Source: a bacterium (lineage in GTDB: Bacteria; Bdellovibrionota; Bdellovibrionia; Bdellovibrionales; Bdellovibrionaceae). Taken from it: a stretch of DNA of 64,000 nt. The stretch is taken from NCBI GenBank assembly GCA_019752925.1, contig JAIELP010000001.1:186001-250000 (forward strand), in the 5' to 3' direction. Position numbers and translations under genes: made by a program. Shown here in pieces: positions 43,894 through 51,542 of this stretch. How positions within the stretch are numbered: the first letter of the stretch is position 1; each line of letters begins with the position of its first letter. The notes under the pieces are model-generated. The model searched no databases. It was not told where the DNA came from and saw nothing but the letters and a program-made list of their open reading frames with translations.

Positions 43894-45141
43894 ATGAGCG
43901 AAGTAGAACATCAGAGTATAACTCATTTATCAAAAGAACAAGCCTATGCTTTAGATATGTGCGAGTCGGGAGAAAATATTTTCTTAACCGGCGGCGCAGG
44001 CTCGGGCAAAAGCTATGTAATCCGCGAGTTCATGAAAGATAAAGACGATAAGCAAATGCCTATATTAGCCAGTACAGGAGCCGCAGCAGTTTTGTTGGGC
44101 GGCCGCACTTTTCACAGCTTTTTCGGTCTGGGTATTCTAGAGGGCGGCGTTCACGCCACTTTTAAAAGGATGCAGGAAAATAAAAATCTTTTAAAGCGCC
44201 TTAAAAAAGTTGAGGGCGTCGTAATTGATGAAATTTCAATGATTCCCGGCGATGCATTAATGTTAGCTGAGGCTATTTCGCAACACGCAAGAGAGTCGAC
44301 TTTGCCATGGGGTGGGTTGAGAGTTATAGCCGTGGGCGACTTCGGACAACTTCCGCCTGTAACAAAAAACGGGCAAAAACGTGACTGGTGCTTTTTAAAT
44401 GAAGTTTGGCAAAAATCAGGATTTCAAATGTGCGAGCTTCATCTTAATCAGCGCATTAAAAACAACGAATTCTTAAATGTTCTCGACGATATTCGCAATG
44501 GTCAGATGACTGCAAGAGTGCATGATTTTTTAAATGATCGCACGAAGCAACACGACGAAGATCATCCCGGAACAAGACTTTTTCCTCGACGTGAGCAATC
44601 AGAAGGCTATAACCAAAAAAAATTAGCTGAAATAAATGAAACCGAGTTAATTGTTGATTCTATTTATTTAGGTGAACAAAAATATATCGATATTTTGGGT
44701 AAATCAGCTCCAGTACCTGCACAATTAAAATTAAAAGTTGGATGTCGTGTTTTATTTTTAAAAAACGATTTACAAAAGCGCTGGGTTAACGGAACCCGCG
44801 GCACTTTAGTGCATTTCGAAGCCGATCATCTGGTCGTTCGCAAAGACGGCGGACGCGAAGTGAAAGTAGAAAAAATTTCTTTTTCACTATTGGATGCAGA
44901 TGCCAACGTTAAAGCCAGTGTTATTCAATTTCCGGTGAATTTGGCCTATGCGACCACCATTCATAAATCCCAAGGTGCCACACTCGATGAATTATGGTGT
45001 GATTTAGGTTCTTTATGGGAGCCTGGGCATGCTTATGTTGCGCTTTCCAGATTGCGTGATCCTTCTGGCTTGCACATTGTACGCTGGCACCCGCGCTCCT
45101 TTATTATCGATCCAGCCGTTCAAAAATTTTATAAACGCTAA
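43894..45141 (+). CDS. Pif1-like AAA+ ATPase/helicase
   Basis: The 415-residue protein has the Walker A loop TGGAGSGKSYVI (residues 33-44), motif Ia STGAAAVLLGGRTFHSFFGLG, Walker B VVIDEISMI, the sensor GDFGQLPPV, and the C-terminal superfamily 1 motifs YATTIHKSQGATLD and YVALSRLRD. This is the Pif1/RecD-like 5'-3' DNA helicase group. It lacks the additional N- and C-terminal domains of eukaryotic Pif1. No clear Shine-Dalgarno at ATG 43894. The palindrome TGTACGCCGTAC follows its stop. Confidence 0.9.
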   Translation: MSEVEHQSITHLSKEQAYALDMCESGENIFLTGGAGSGKSYVIREFMKDKDDKQMPILASTGAAAVLLGGRTFHSFFGLGILEGGVHATFKRMQENKNLLKRLKKVEGVVIDEISMIPGDALMLAEAISQHARESTLPWGGLRVIAVGDFGQLPPVTKNGQKRDWCFLNEVWQKSGFQMCELHLNQRIKNNEFLNVLDDIRNGQMTARVHDFLNDRTKQHDEDHPGTRLFPRREQSEGYNQKKLAEINETELIVDSIYLGEQKYIDILGKSAPVPAQLKLKVGCRVLFLKNDLQKRWVNGTRGTLVHFEADHLVVRKDGGREVKVEKISFSLLDADANVKASVIQFPVNLAYATTIHKSQGATLDELWCDLGSLWEPGHAYVALSRLRDPSGLHIVRWHPRSFIIDPAVQKFYKR

Positions 45142-45143
45142 GT

Positions 45144-45160
45144 TGTACGCCGTACCTTTT
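45144..45160 (+). repeat. palindromic repeat TGTACGCCGTAC, copy 1
   Basis: TGTACGCCGTAC at 45144-45155 is followed by C and a T-run. The same 12 bases and T-run occur at 57931-57949, also directly after the stop of a plus-strand gene. The single-base centre leaves no proper loop, so it is more likely a protein site or small dispersed repeat than a terminator. Confidence 0.5.
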
Positions 45161-45285
45161 CCCCCTGCTGGCCCAAAACTCTTCAGGAGGGCTAAATAGT
45201 TTGGCTACAAGCACAATTTACCCATTTTTTTGACCCCAAGACTCTCGATTGGTAGATTCTAAGCCTATTCTACAGGAGTGCAGTT

Positions 45286-46365
45286 ATGTCGTTAGCTATT
45301 GATTGGTCAAAAGCCAAAATTTCTGAACAAAACCCGATCGGTTTATACGGAGTAGATTTTCTCGAATATTCGGGGACTGACGCTTTATATTTTGAAAATT
45401 TATTTAAAAAATTAGGCTTTACTGAAATTGCAAAAATTCCAAATCGTGATATTAAATTATTCCGCCAAGGCGATATTAATTTTATTTTAAATACTGAGCC
45501 GGATACTTTTGCGGGAGCTTTTGCCAAATCTCATGGGCCCAGCGTATGTGCAACAGGTTTCCGCGTAGCCAATGCAACACGGGCTTTTGATGCGGCTGTT
45601 AAAAGAGGTGCACGTCCCTATGATGGAAGCCGTGAGTCTCGCGGAGCCAGCCCATATTTAGCTATTTACGGAATAGGTGATTCATTAATTTATTTCATCG
45701 ATAAAGCTAATCACGACGATCTTTATGAAAATCAGTTTGGACTTAAAGATAATAAAACTTATCCGACAGGATTGGGTCTTACAATTGTAGATCACTTTAC
45801 GAATAACGTACCTAAAGGCGAAATGCAAAAATGGTGCGACTTCTACACGAATGTATTAAATTTCCGCGAAGCCCGCTACTTTGATATCAAAGGTAAATCA
45901 ACAGGTTTAATTTCTAAAGTGATGCGCTCTCCGTGCTCTTTATTTTCAGTACCTATTAATGAGCCTAGCGATGGTAAATCGCAAATTCAGGAATATTTAG
46001 ATGAATATAAAGGTTCGGGTATTCAACATATTGCCATGATTACAGATGAAATTATTCCGACTTTGGAAAAATTAAAAAATAACAAAGTTGAATTTTTAAA
46101 TCCTCCGCCTGAAACTTATTACAATATGTTAAAAGAGCGCTTACCTCAGGTAAGTGAAGATATTGATCGTCTTCAGCGCAATGCAATTTTAGTAGATGGC
46201 GATGCTCATGGGTATCTGTTGCAGATTTTTTCTAAAAACGTAATCGGTCCGGTTTTTTACGAAGTTATTCAGCGCAAAGGTCATGATGGTTTCGGCGAAG
46301 GTAACTTTCAAGCGTTATTTGATGCTATTGAAGCCGATCAAAGAGAACGTGGTTATATTTCTTAA
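45286..46365 (+). CDS. hppD: 4-hydroxyphenylpyruvate dioxygenase
   Basis: The 359-residue iron enzyme converts 4-hydroxyphenylpyruvate to homogentisate in tyrosine breakdown. The three iron ligands are visible: His in VDHFTNNV (near residue 162), His in GIQHIAM (near 246) and Glu in YEVIQRKGHDGFGEGNF (near 325). Length is normal. CAGGAG precedes ATG 45286. hmgA, the next enzyme of the pathway, follows 14 bases later. Confidence 0.95.
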   Translation: MSLAIDWSKAKISEQNPIGLYGVDFLEYSGTDALYFENLFKKLGFTEIAKIPNRDIKLFRQGDINFILNTEPDTFAGAFAKSHGPSVCATGFRVANATRAFDAAVKRGARPYDGSRESRGASPYLAIYGIGDSLIYFIDKANHDDLYENQFGLKDNKTYPTGLGLTIVDHFTNNVPKGEMQKWCDFYTNVLNFREARYFDIKGKSTGLISKVMRSPCSLFSVPINEPSDGKSQIQEYLDEYKGSGIQHIAMITDEIIPTLEKLKNNKVEFLNPPPETYYNMLKERLPQVSEDIDRLQRNAILVDGDAHGYLLQIFSKNVIGPVFYEVIQRKGHDGFGEGNFQALFDAIEADQRERGYIS

Positions 46366-46379
46366 GGAAGGTTTTTTAA

Positions 46380-47504
46380 ATGTATCAATACTCGCAAGGT
46401 AAAAATCATACGCAAGGCCATAAGGCCATTCCTGATGGATGTTATGAAGAAGAACAGGGTCGCAAAGGTTTTTTTGGTCCCGTTTCTCATTTAATTAAAC
46501 CTGAGGCATCAACCAAGTGGACCAATATTCAAGGTCCGCTACGCCCGCATCTTTTTGATTTGGTGCCAATGAAGTTTGAAGCCGGTAAATGGCATCGTCT
46601 GTTTTACAATTCAGATGTATGTATTTATTCATCTTGGAATGAAGCCACTAAGCTTGATATCAATGGAAACAATCATTTAAATTCTTTCCGCAACGCTGAT
46701 GGTGATACTTTGTTATTCTGTCACACGGGTTCGGGTTCAGTGTTAACTGAGTACGGTATTCTGAAATTTAAATCAGGTTCTTATATTAATATTCCAAAAG
46801 CTTTGCATCACACATTTATATTTAATGATAAAACCCAATTTATTATAATTGAATCTATGACGGGTTTGTATCGCGAACCTGAGCGAGGGATGGTAGGACG
46901 CAATGCATTTTACGATCCGGCGAGTTTTGGAAAACCTAACTTAGAAGAAATGCATCACTTTATTAAAACCAAAAAAATTAATTCAAAAGAAATTTTTGTT
47001 AAACGTGATGCCCAGATGACGCAATTTTCTTACGACAGCTGCGTATATGATACGGTTTCATGGAAAGGCGATTACTTTCCGTTTACTCTTCATATTGATG
47101 ACTTAATGCCAATGATTTCGCATAGAGTTCATTTGCCGCCTTCAGCTCATACGACATTTGCTGCCAATGGTTTTGTTGTTTGCACATTCTTGCCAAGACC
47201 AATTGAAAGTGATGAAGATGCTTTAAAGGTTCCGTTTTTTCATCAGAATATCGATTATGATGAAGTTTTATTTTATCACGCCGGTAACTTTTTCAGCCGC
47301 GACAATTTGCATGCGAATATGATGACTTTGCATCCCGCAGGTTTCCCTCACGGCCCTCACCCAAAAGCTTTTGCTAATCAGCATAAGAAAACTTTTACTG
47401 ACGAAGTGGCTGTAATGATTGACACACAAAAGACACTGTTAATTGACCCTGAGTTTGAAAAGGTCGAGCTTCATAATTATTGGCAATCTTGGATGAAAAA
47501 ATAG
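46380..47504 (+). CDS. hmgA: homogentisate 1,2-dioxygenase, short bacterial type
   Basis: The 374-residue cupin-fold protein matches the shorter homogentisate dioxygenase lineage: YSQGKNHTQGHK at the N-terminus, NEATKLDINGNNHLN, HHTFIFN, and the C-terminal metal-site region LHPAGFPHGPHP. It would open the homogentisate ring to maleylacetoacetate. It is shorter than the classical enzyme of about 430 residues. AAGGAAGG precedes ATG 46380. The fumarylacetoacetase and isomerase steps are not in the window. Confidence 0.88.
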   Translation: MYQYSQGKNHTQGHKAIPDGCYEEEQGRKGFFGPVSHLIKPEASTKWTNIQGPLRPHLFDLVPMKFEAGKWHRLFYNSDVCIYSSWNEATKLDINGNNHLNSFRNADGDTLLFCHTGSGSVLTEYGILKFKSGSYINIPKALHHTFIFNDKTQFIIIESMTGLYREPERGMVGRNAFYDPASFGKPNLEEMHHFIKTKKINSKEIFVKRDAQMTQFSYDSCVYDTVSWKGDYFPFTLHIDDLMPMISHRVHLPPSAHTTFAANGFVVCTFLPRPIESDEDALKVPFFHQNIDYDEVLFYHAGNFFSRDNLHANMMTLHPAGFPHGPHPKAFANQHKKTFTDEVAVMIDTQKTLLIDPEFEKVELHNYWQSWMKK

Positions 47505-47636
47505 GCTTTTAAGGCAGGTATAAGACACACAAGTTTCACAGACTTATGTACTGTCAAGCTGGTCAATGGTCTAGCGGTGTAAAAAACAGCAATTTTAGAT
47601 CAATAAATTCATAGGCTTGCGGCGTTGCGAAAAAAC

Positions 47637-47680
47637 AACTGGGTCCAGTTAGGAAGACTTTTTTAAACCCATGATATACT
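47637..47680 (+). promoter_or_regulatory. dyad and probable promoter of the coiled-coil gene
   Basis: AACTGG-GT-CCAGTT (47637-47650) is a perfect dyad 24 bases upstream of an extended -10 box TGA-TATACT (-10 hexamer 47675-47680). The ATG follows 10 bases after the -10, so the transcript would have almost no leader. No good -35 is seen, which would suit an activator bound at the dyad (inference). Confidence 0.35.
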
Positions 47681-47690
47681 GAGTTCACGT

Positions 47691-48077
47691 ATGAATGATG
47701 GTATTAGTAGCCCGAAAGGGCTCCGCGATGAATGGTCTTTATTATTACATAGTTTCTTAGAAGAAAGTTCCGAACAACAGGAGCTGCTCAATAAGATGAA
47801 GTCTTCAGAGTTAACTCACGACCAAATCAAAGTAATCAAGAAAGAGTTGAGTTCGAAGCGCAAGAAGATGAATCAATCTATTGAGAAGATCAAAATCAAA
47901 ATTGAGCAGGTTTCTAACGTCATTGAAAATCTTGAACTTGTGGGTTCGGATACTTCGGGTCTTATTAAAGAAATTGATTTTTTGAATAATGAAGGCGAGA
48001 AGATTTCTGAAGAAGTTTTTGGATTAGATAAAAAAATCAAAAAACTTCATGAGTTGCAGGATCTTATTACTGTGTAG
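47691..48077 (+). CDS. small coiled-coil protein
   Basis: The 128-residue protein is almost all Glu/Lys/Leu/Ile with heptad spacing from about residue 20 to the end (LLNKMKSSEL to KIKKLHELQDL), so it should form a helical coiled coil. No signal peptide and no recognised family. It lies 38 bases before the SGNH-like gene, with which it may be co-transcribed. Confidence 0.76.
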   Translation: MNDGISSPKGLRDEWSLLLHSFLEESSEQQELLNKMKSSELTHDQIKVIKKELSSKRKKMNQSIEKIKIKIEQVSNVIENLELVGSDTSGLIKEIDFLNNEGEKISEEVFGLDKKIKKLHELQDLITV

Positions 48078-48115
48078 CCGCATTTGAGAAATTTTTTTTA
48101 AAAACAATATTAAGT

Positions 48116-49261
48116 TTGTTAGCTTTTTTGCTGCCACTTTTTCTGGTTGAGCTTGTTTTTCAAATAAATTCTAAAACACATTTTATAGGCACTGGTAAAA
48201 AACAAAATCCTTTTGCTGTTATTAACCCAGAAGGCGCGCTTGAACCGCCCAAAGAAGTAATTGAGCTGATCAGGGAAAAATATCAAAAACCACAACCTAA
48301 TCTTGATATAGCTAGAGAGCTCGATACATTCAGGGAATTTAATGATCGCAGTGGCGCTCCAATTCCAGCTTATAAATATATTTCTGAAAATAGTATTAAA
48401 GGTGAAAATAATTTTACAATTCGCGATACGATCTTCAATAAAAAATTCAATCGGAGTATTTTTGATGAAAAATATGTTTTTGATGAAAATAAATTTAGAA
48501 AAATTCCTGATCAGAAAATAAATAGCAGCAAGAAAAATTTATTGCTGCTGGGGTGCTCGGTTGCATTCGGGATAGGTGTGGCTCAGGGGCAAGATATGGG
48601 AAGTAAACTTAAAGCAGAATTTCCTGATTATAATGTATATAACATGGGAAGACCGGCTGGTGGTATGGGAGATTTTCTCGGTGAAATTACAAGTGCAGAC
48701 CGAGTTAAAAGCATTAGCAATAACGGTGGTTTCGTTGTTTACGTTATGATTTATCCGCATATAGCACGTACATTTTGCGATATGGATTGCCACGTCGAAC
48801 CAACCAGTTGGATGCGGTATGGAAACGTTTATGATTTTGATGATCAAGGCAGTTTAGTTAGCCTAGGTTCTTATCAAAAGGCTCATCCTTTTTTATTCAG
48901 CATTCGTGAAGTCCTGGGAAAAAGTGAATTCTTAAAATATGTGGGCTATGGCTTAAGTGGGTATAGAGATACAGATCAGACCGACAAATACATTGAATAC
49001 ATGAAGTATCTTAAAAAATTTTATTCTGCTAAAAATTTAAATTTTTATGTTTATTTGCCAACAATAGATAGAAATTTTAATCAAGAATTTTTTAAAAAGT
49101 TGCACGAGGAAAACTTTGAAGTCTTTTATTACAAGCGTCCTGTCGAGCTGTTAGACAAAAATATATTAGAAATTATCGGTGACGGTCATTACACAGAGGC
49201 TGGCAACGAATATCATGCTAAGCTGATGGCAGATCATCTTAAAAGTCTGAGTGTTAAGTAG
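48116..49261 (+). CDS. SGNH/GDSL hydrolase-like membrane-anchored protein
   Basis: The roughly 381-residue protein begins with a hydrophobic anchor (LAFLLPLFLVELVF). The hydrolase core shows GCSVAFGIG (near residue 144, block I with the Ser nucleophile), NMGRPAGGMGDF (block II/III) and the C-terminal GDGHYTEAGNEYHA (block V, Asp-x-x-His). SGNH enzymes in the envelope often deacetylate glycans. No ATG precedes the anchor: the first usable codon is TTG 48116 without a Shine-Dalgarno. The frame is open further upstream, so the start is uncertain. Confidence 0.75.
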   Translation: MLAFLLPLFLVELVFQINSKTHFIGTGKKQNPFAVINPEGALEPPKEVIELIREKYQKPQPNLDIARELDTFREFNDRSGAPIPAYKYISENSIKGENNFTIRDTIFNKKFNRSIFDEKYVFDENKFRKIPDQKINSSKKNLLLLGCSVAFGIGVAQGQDMGSKLKAEFPDYNVYNMGRPAGGMGDFLGEITSADRVKSISNNGGFVVYVMIYPHIARTFCDMDCHVEPTSWMRYGNVYDFDDQGSLVSLGSYQKAHPFLFSIREVLGKSEFLKYVGYGLSGYRDTDQTDKYIEYMKYLKKFYSAKNLNFYVYLPTIDRNFNQEFFKKLHEENFEVFYYKRPVELLDKNILEIIGDGHYTEAGNEYHAKLMADHLKSLSVK

Positions 49262-49330
49262 ACTTAATACATTAGGCCAGATTATTTTTAAACAACTCCA
49301 ACTTTTATAAAACTTAGTTAAACTAAGTTC

Positions 49331-49705
49331 ATGAAAAAAATCACAATATTATTTATTTGTTTGATCACAATAACATTTAACTTTGTACATGCTTTTGAAA
49401 GTAATGTATTCGGCAAAGGTCTTGATGGCCAGAACATCACAATTGAAGGCTATATTCATGATGAACCGAGACTGCATAACTTGAGCGGTGGTAGTTATCA
49501 GAGTTACAGTTTCAGAGTTAATGCTGCTGCGACTGCTAAAAAAGATGATGAGTTTATATCGGTAAGCTTTCAGACAGTAAAATTGGGTAAAGTTGTTGGC
49601 ACGTTTAATTATAAAAAAGGTGATAAAGTTACATTAACCGGTAAGTATAATGAATTTAAGGGGCAAAGAAAAACCGGCATAGTGGGATCTCTTAAAGTTA
49701 ACTGA
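49331..49705 (+). CDS. small exported OB-fold-like protein
   Basis: The 124-residue protein has a signal peptide (MKKITILFICLITITFNFVHA-F). Its body reads as a five-stranded barrel: GQNITIEGYI, SYSFRVNAAA, FISVSF, KGDKVTLTGKYNEFKG, TGIVGSLKVN. This resembles OB-fold modules such as the YdeI/BOF or nucleic-acid-binding folds, but the ligand is unknown. It ends 5 bases from the convergent HTH gene. Confidence 0.74.
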   Translation: MKKITILFICLITITFNFVHAFESNVFGKGLDGQNITIEGYIHDEPRLHNLSGGSYQSYSFRVNAAATAKKDDEFISVSFQTVKLGKVVGTFNYKKGDKVTLTGKYNEFKGQRKTGIVGSLKVN

Positions 49706-49710
49706 GTATT

Positions 49711-50526
49711 TCAATTCGCCAGCTCTTTTACCTGTCCGAACATATTAATAATTCCTTCAAGTGAAGGATCTTTTTCTTCAACTACGCCGTGGCAATGCAT
49801 AATAACCACGGCTTTTTTATTTTTAAGTCCCGGCATTTTTTCTTCGATTGTTGAAGTATTCGAAAGCTCTTGGTGTAGTGTTTTATACTTTTCAAACCAA
49901 GCCAGGTAGCTTTCACGTTTTAATGTGTAAACACCTAAATTGGTGTGATTGCCTTTATCGTGCTCAGGGTTTTTTCGTGAATCCATATTCTCTTGAAGCC
50001 GTTTAAAAAAGTATATTCCGGATTCTAGAACATTTTTATATTGATAGCGGATGAGATTTCCATAAGGTATAGGAGAAGGTACATCACGAGAAACTGGGCG
50101 ATACTGGCCTGAAACTTTTTTTATAAGTTCGTGCTTTTCTAGCCTTAGTAAATACAAATTCATACTTTTTTCACTGATGTTGAATTTCTTGCGGACTTTT
50201 TCGGGATCGTCTTCAACATACATATTAAAAAGGAAAGAGAGATATTCTGGGTTCTTAACCAGAAACTGTTCTTGCTTTTCAGTAAAGCGCACTTTTTGAT
50301 TGGTTTGTCCGTAGTTAGCAAGCTTTTCAATTTCAGATAACGAAACTTCCAGCCAATTGCAGATTTCCATAAAGCGCGAAAAACTCAAATCTTCTTTGGA
50401 CATGATTCTTTTTACTGAAACCTCCGAAAGATTTAAGTGTTCGGCGAGATCTTTGTAGGTTTTACTCTTCTGTTTCATGAGAAGTTTTAAAACTTGTTTG
50501 CATTGTTCCGAGCTTAAATTGGCCAT
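49711..50526 (-). CDS. HTH transcriptional regulator (Cro/CI-type N-terminus)
   Basis: The 271-residue protein has a helix-turn-helix at about 20-65 (KTYKDLAEHLNLSEVSVKRIM). A second winged-helix-like segment is at about 110-140 (VRKKFNISEKSMNLYLLRLEKHELIKK), then an all-helical C-terminal domain. The length and C-terminal part remind me of the TIGR02147-type regulators seen in Bdellovibrio and Fibrobacter, but the N-terminal HTH differs. It faces a small ORF at 50635, and a 10-base perfect inverted repeat lies between them, directly upstream of its own start, suggesting autoregulation. Confidence 0.82.
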   Translation of the reverse strand: MANLSSEQCKQVLKLLMKQKSKTYKDLAEHLNLSEVSVKRIMSKEDLSFSRFMEICNWLEVSLSEIEKLANYGQTNQKVRFTEKQEQFLVKNPEYLSFLFNMYVEDDPEKVRKKFNISEKSMNLYLLRLEKHELIKKVSGQYRPVSRDVPSPIPYGNLIRYQYKNVLESGIYFFKRLQENMDSRKNPEHDKGNHTNLGVYTLKRESYLAWFEKYKTLHQELSNTSTIEEKMPGLKNKKAVVIMHCHGVVEEKDPSLEGIINMFGQVKELAN

Positions 50527-50546
50527 ATTTAGACACCTTTAGGCTT

Positions 50547-50605
50547 AAATAGTATCATTATTCGATACTATTTCAATTGATATTTAAATTAGTATCGGAT
50601 CGATA
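50547..50605. promoter_or_regulatory. inverted-repeat operator candidates between HTH gene and small ORF
   Basis: AAATAGTATC (50547-50556) and GATACTATTT (50564-50573) form a perfect 10-base inverted repeat with a 7-base spacer, 21 bases upstream of the HTH gene. A third half-site TAGTATCG (50590-50597) lies nearer the small ORF, overlapping the short dyad TATCG-GAT-CGATA (50593-50605). Shared half-sites on both sides suit one regulator controlling both divergent genes. Confidence 0.6.
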
Positions 50606-50634
50606 TAAAACTGTATTCAACAAGGAGATACAAA

Positions 50635-50766
50635 ATGAAATCAAACATAGAACTTAACTTATTAGACTCGGAACTAAATGTATTAAGAAACTCTTCACAA
50701 ATGAGAAATGCTTTATTACCAAATCTTAAAGGAATAAAATACTGGCTTTACTTATTAGGTTTATGA
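50635..50766 (+). CDS. 43-residue small protein
   Basis: ATG 50635 has a textbook AAGGAG 7 bases upstream. The frame runs 43 codons to TGA at 50764-50766, overlapping the convergent trmJ-like end by 19 bases. The peptide starts MKSNIELNLLDSELNVLRN and ends in an aromatic/hydrophobic KYWLYLLGL. It is divergent from the HTH regulator across the inverted repeats. No family is recognised; candidates are a signalling peptide, a small membrane-associated protein or a toxin-like partner (speculation). Confidence 0.6.
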   Translation: MKSNIELNLLDSELNVLRNSSQMRNALLPNLKGIKYWLYLLGL

Positions 50767-51542
50767 TTTTTGGCTTCACGCATACGACGTGTGCTTTGCT
50801 GAAGCACAATTTCTAATATACGGAACTCTTTATTGGAAGGTGAGTTCTGAAGTAACATTCTTCTTAATACCGTAAACGCATTCATTTTTTTATTACTGAT
50901 ATTAATATTCATTTCTTCAAGCCATTGTTTCAGAGAATTTTCCGGAAAAATATTAGCTTCTTTTTTTTGCGCCGCACGAGCTTTCTGCTGTCCATCAAGT
51001 TTAGTTCTTTCGCCACCGAACACAGATCTAAAAATATACAGAGCCAGTAATGTAGCCTGAGCCAGATTTAAGCTGGAATTATCGCCGTATGTGGGAATAC
51101 AGCAGCAATGATTAGCATATTGAATATCATCACTGCTTAAACCCCAGTCTTCAGGCCCAAACACTAAATGAAATACAAAAGGTTCAGCATCTGTTTTTGT
51201 AAACGCAGGATGAGTTGTTTTAATTCCGTTTAGAGTTGTGGCTAAATCTTCAGTTAAACGACCGCGGCCGTCTCGCGCAGTTGTGGCGATTTGAATGCCA
51301 CGAGGTTCATTTTTGTAAAACTCTTCCCAGCTTGAGTACACGGTTCTGTTTTGTAGAGCCTCCTGGCCTGTTGCTGCAGCTTTTTGCGCTTCAATGGTAA
51401 GTTCACATTTAGGATCAATTAAAATGAGCTTAGAAATACCCATATTAGCCATGGCACGCGATGTGGCTCCAACATTGCGCTCGTAAATAGAGCGCACTAA
51501 TACAACTCTTAAATCAATGGTACGCACATTAGCATTTGTCAT
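50748..51542 (-). CDS. TrmJ/SpoU-family RNA 2'-O-methyltransferase
   Basis: The 264-residue protein has the SPOUT knot motifs: VLVRSIYERNVGATSRAMANMG (split as motif 1), FGPEDWGLSSDDI (motif 2) and IPTYGDNSSLNLAQA (motif 3). This pattern is TrmJ-like, methylating position 32 of tRNAs. The C-terminal ~100 residues are helical. Its start overlaps the end of the aromatic amino acid hydroxylase gene by 14 bases. Confidence 0.9.
   Translation of the reverse strand: MTNANVRTIDLRVVLVRSIYERNVGATSRAMANMGISKLILIDPKCELTIEAQKAAATGQEALQNRTVYSSWEEFYKNEPRGIQIATTARDGRGRLTEDLATTLNGIKTTHPAFTKTDAEPFVFHLVFGPEDWGLSSDDIQYANHCCCIPTYGDNSSLNLAQATLLALYIFRSVFGGERTKLDGQQKARAAQKKEANIFPENSLKQWLEEMNINISNKKMNAFTVLRRMLLQNSPSNKEFRILEIVLQQSTRRMREAKNHKPNK

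Noticed and set aside
45144-45160. Rho-independent terminator after the helicase gene
   Set aside because: The palindrome has a one-base centre, so no loop can form without losing pairs; the remaining stem is too weak.
48539-48847. 102-codon minus-strand ORF
   Set aside because: Antisense to the SGNH-like gene's conserved core.
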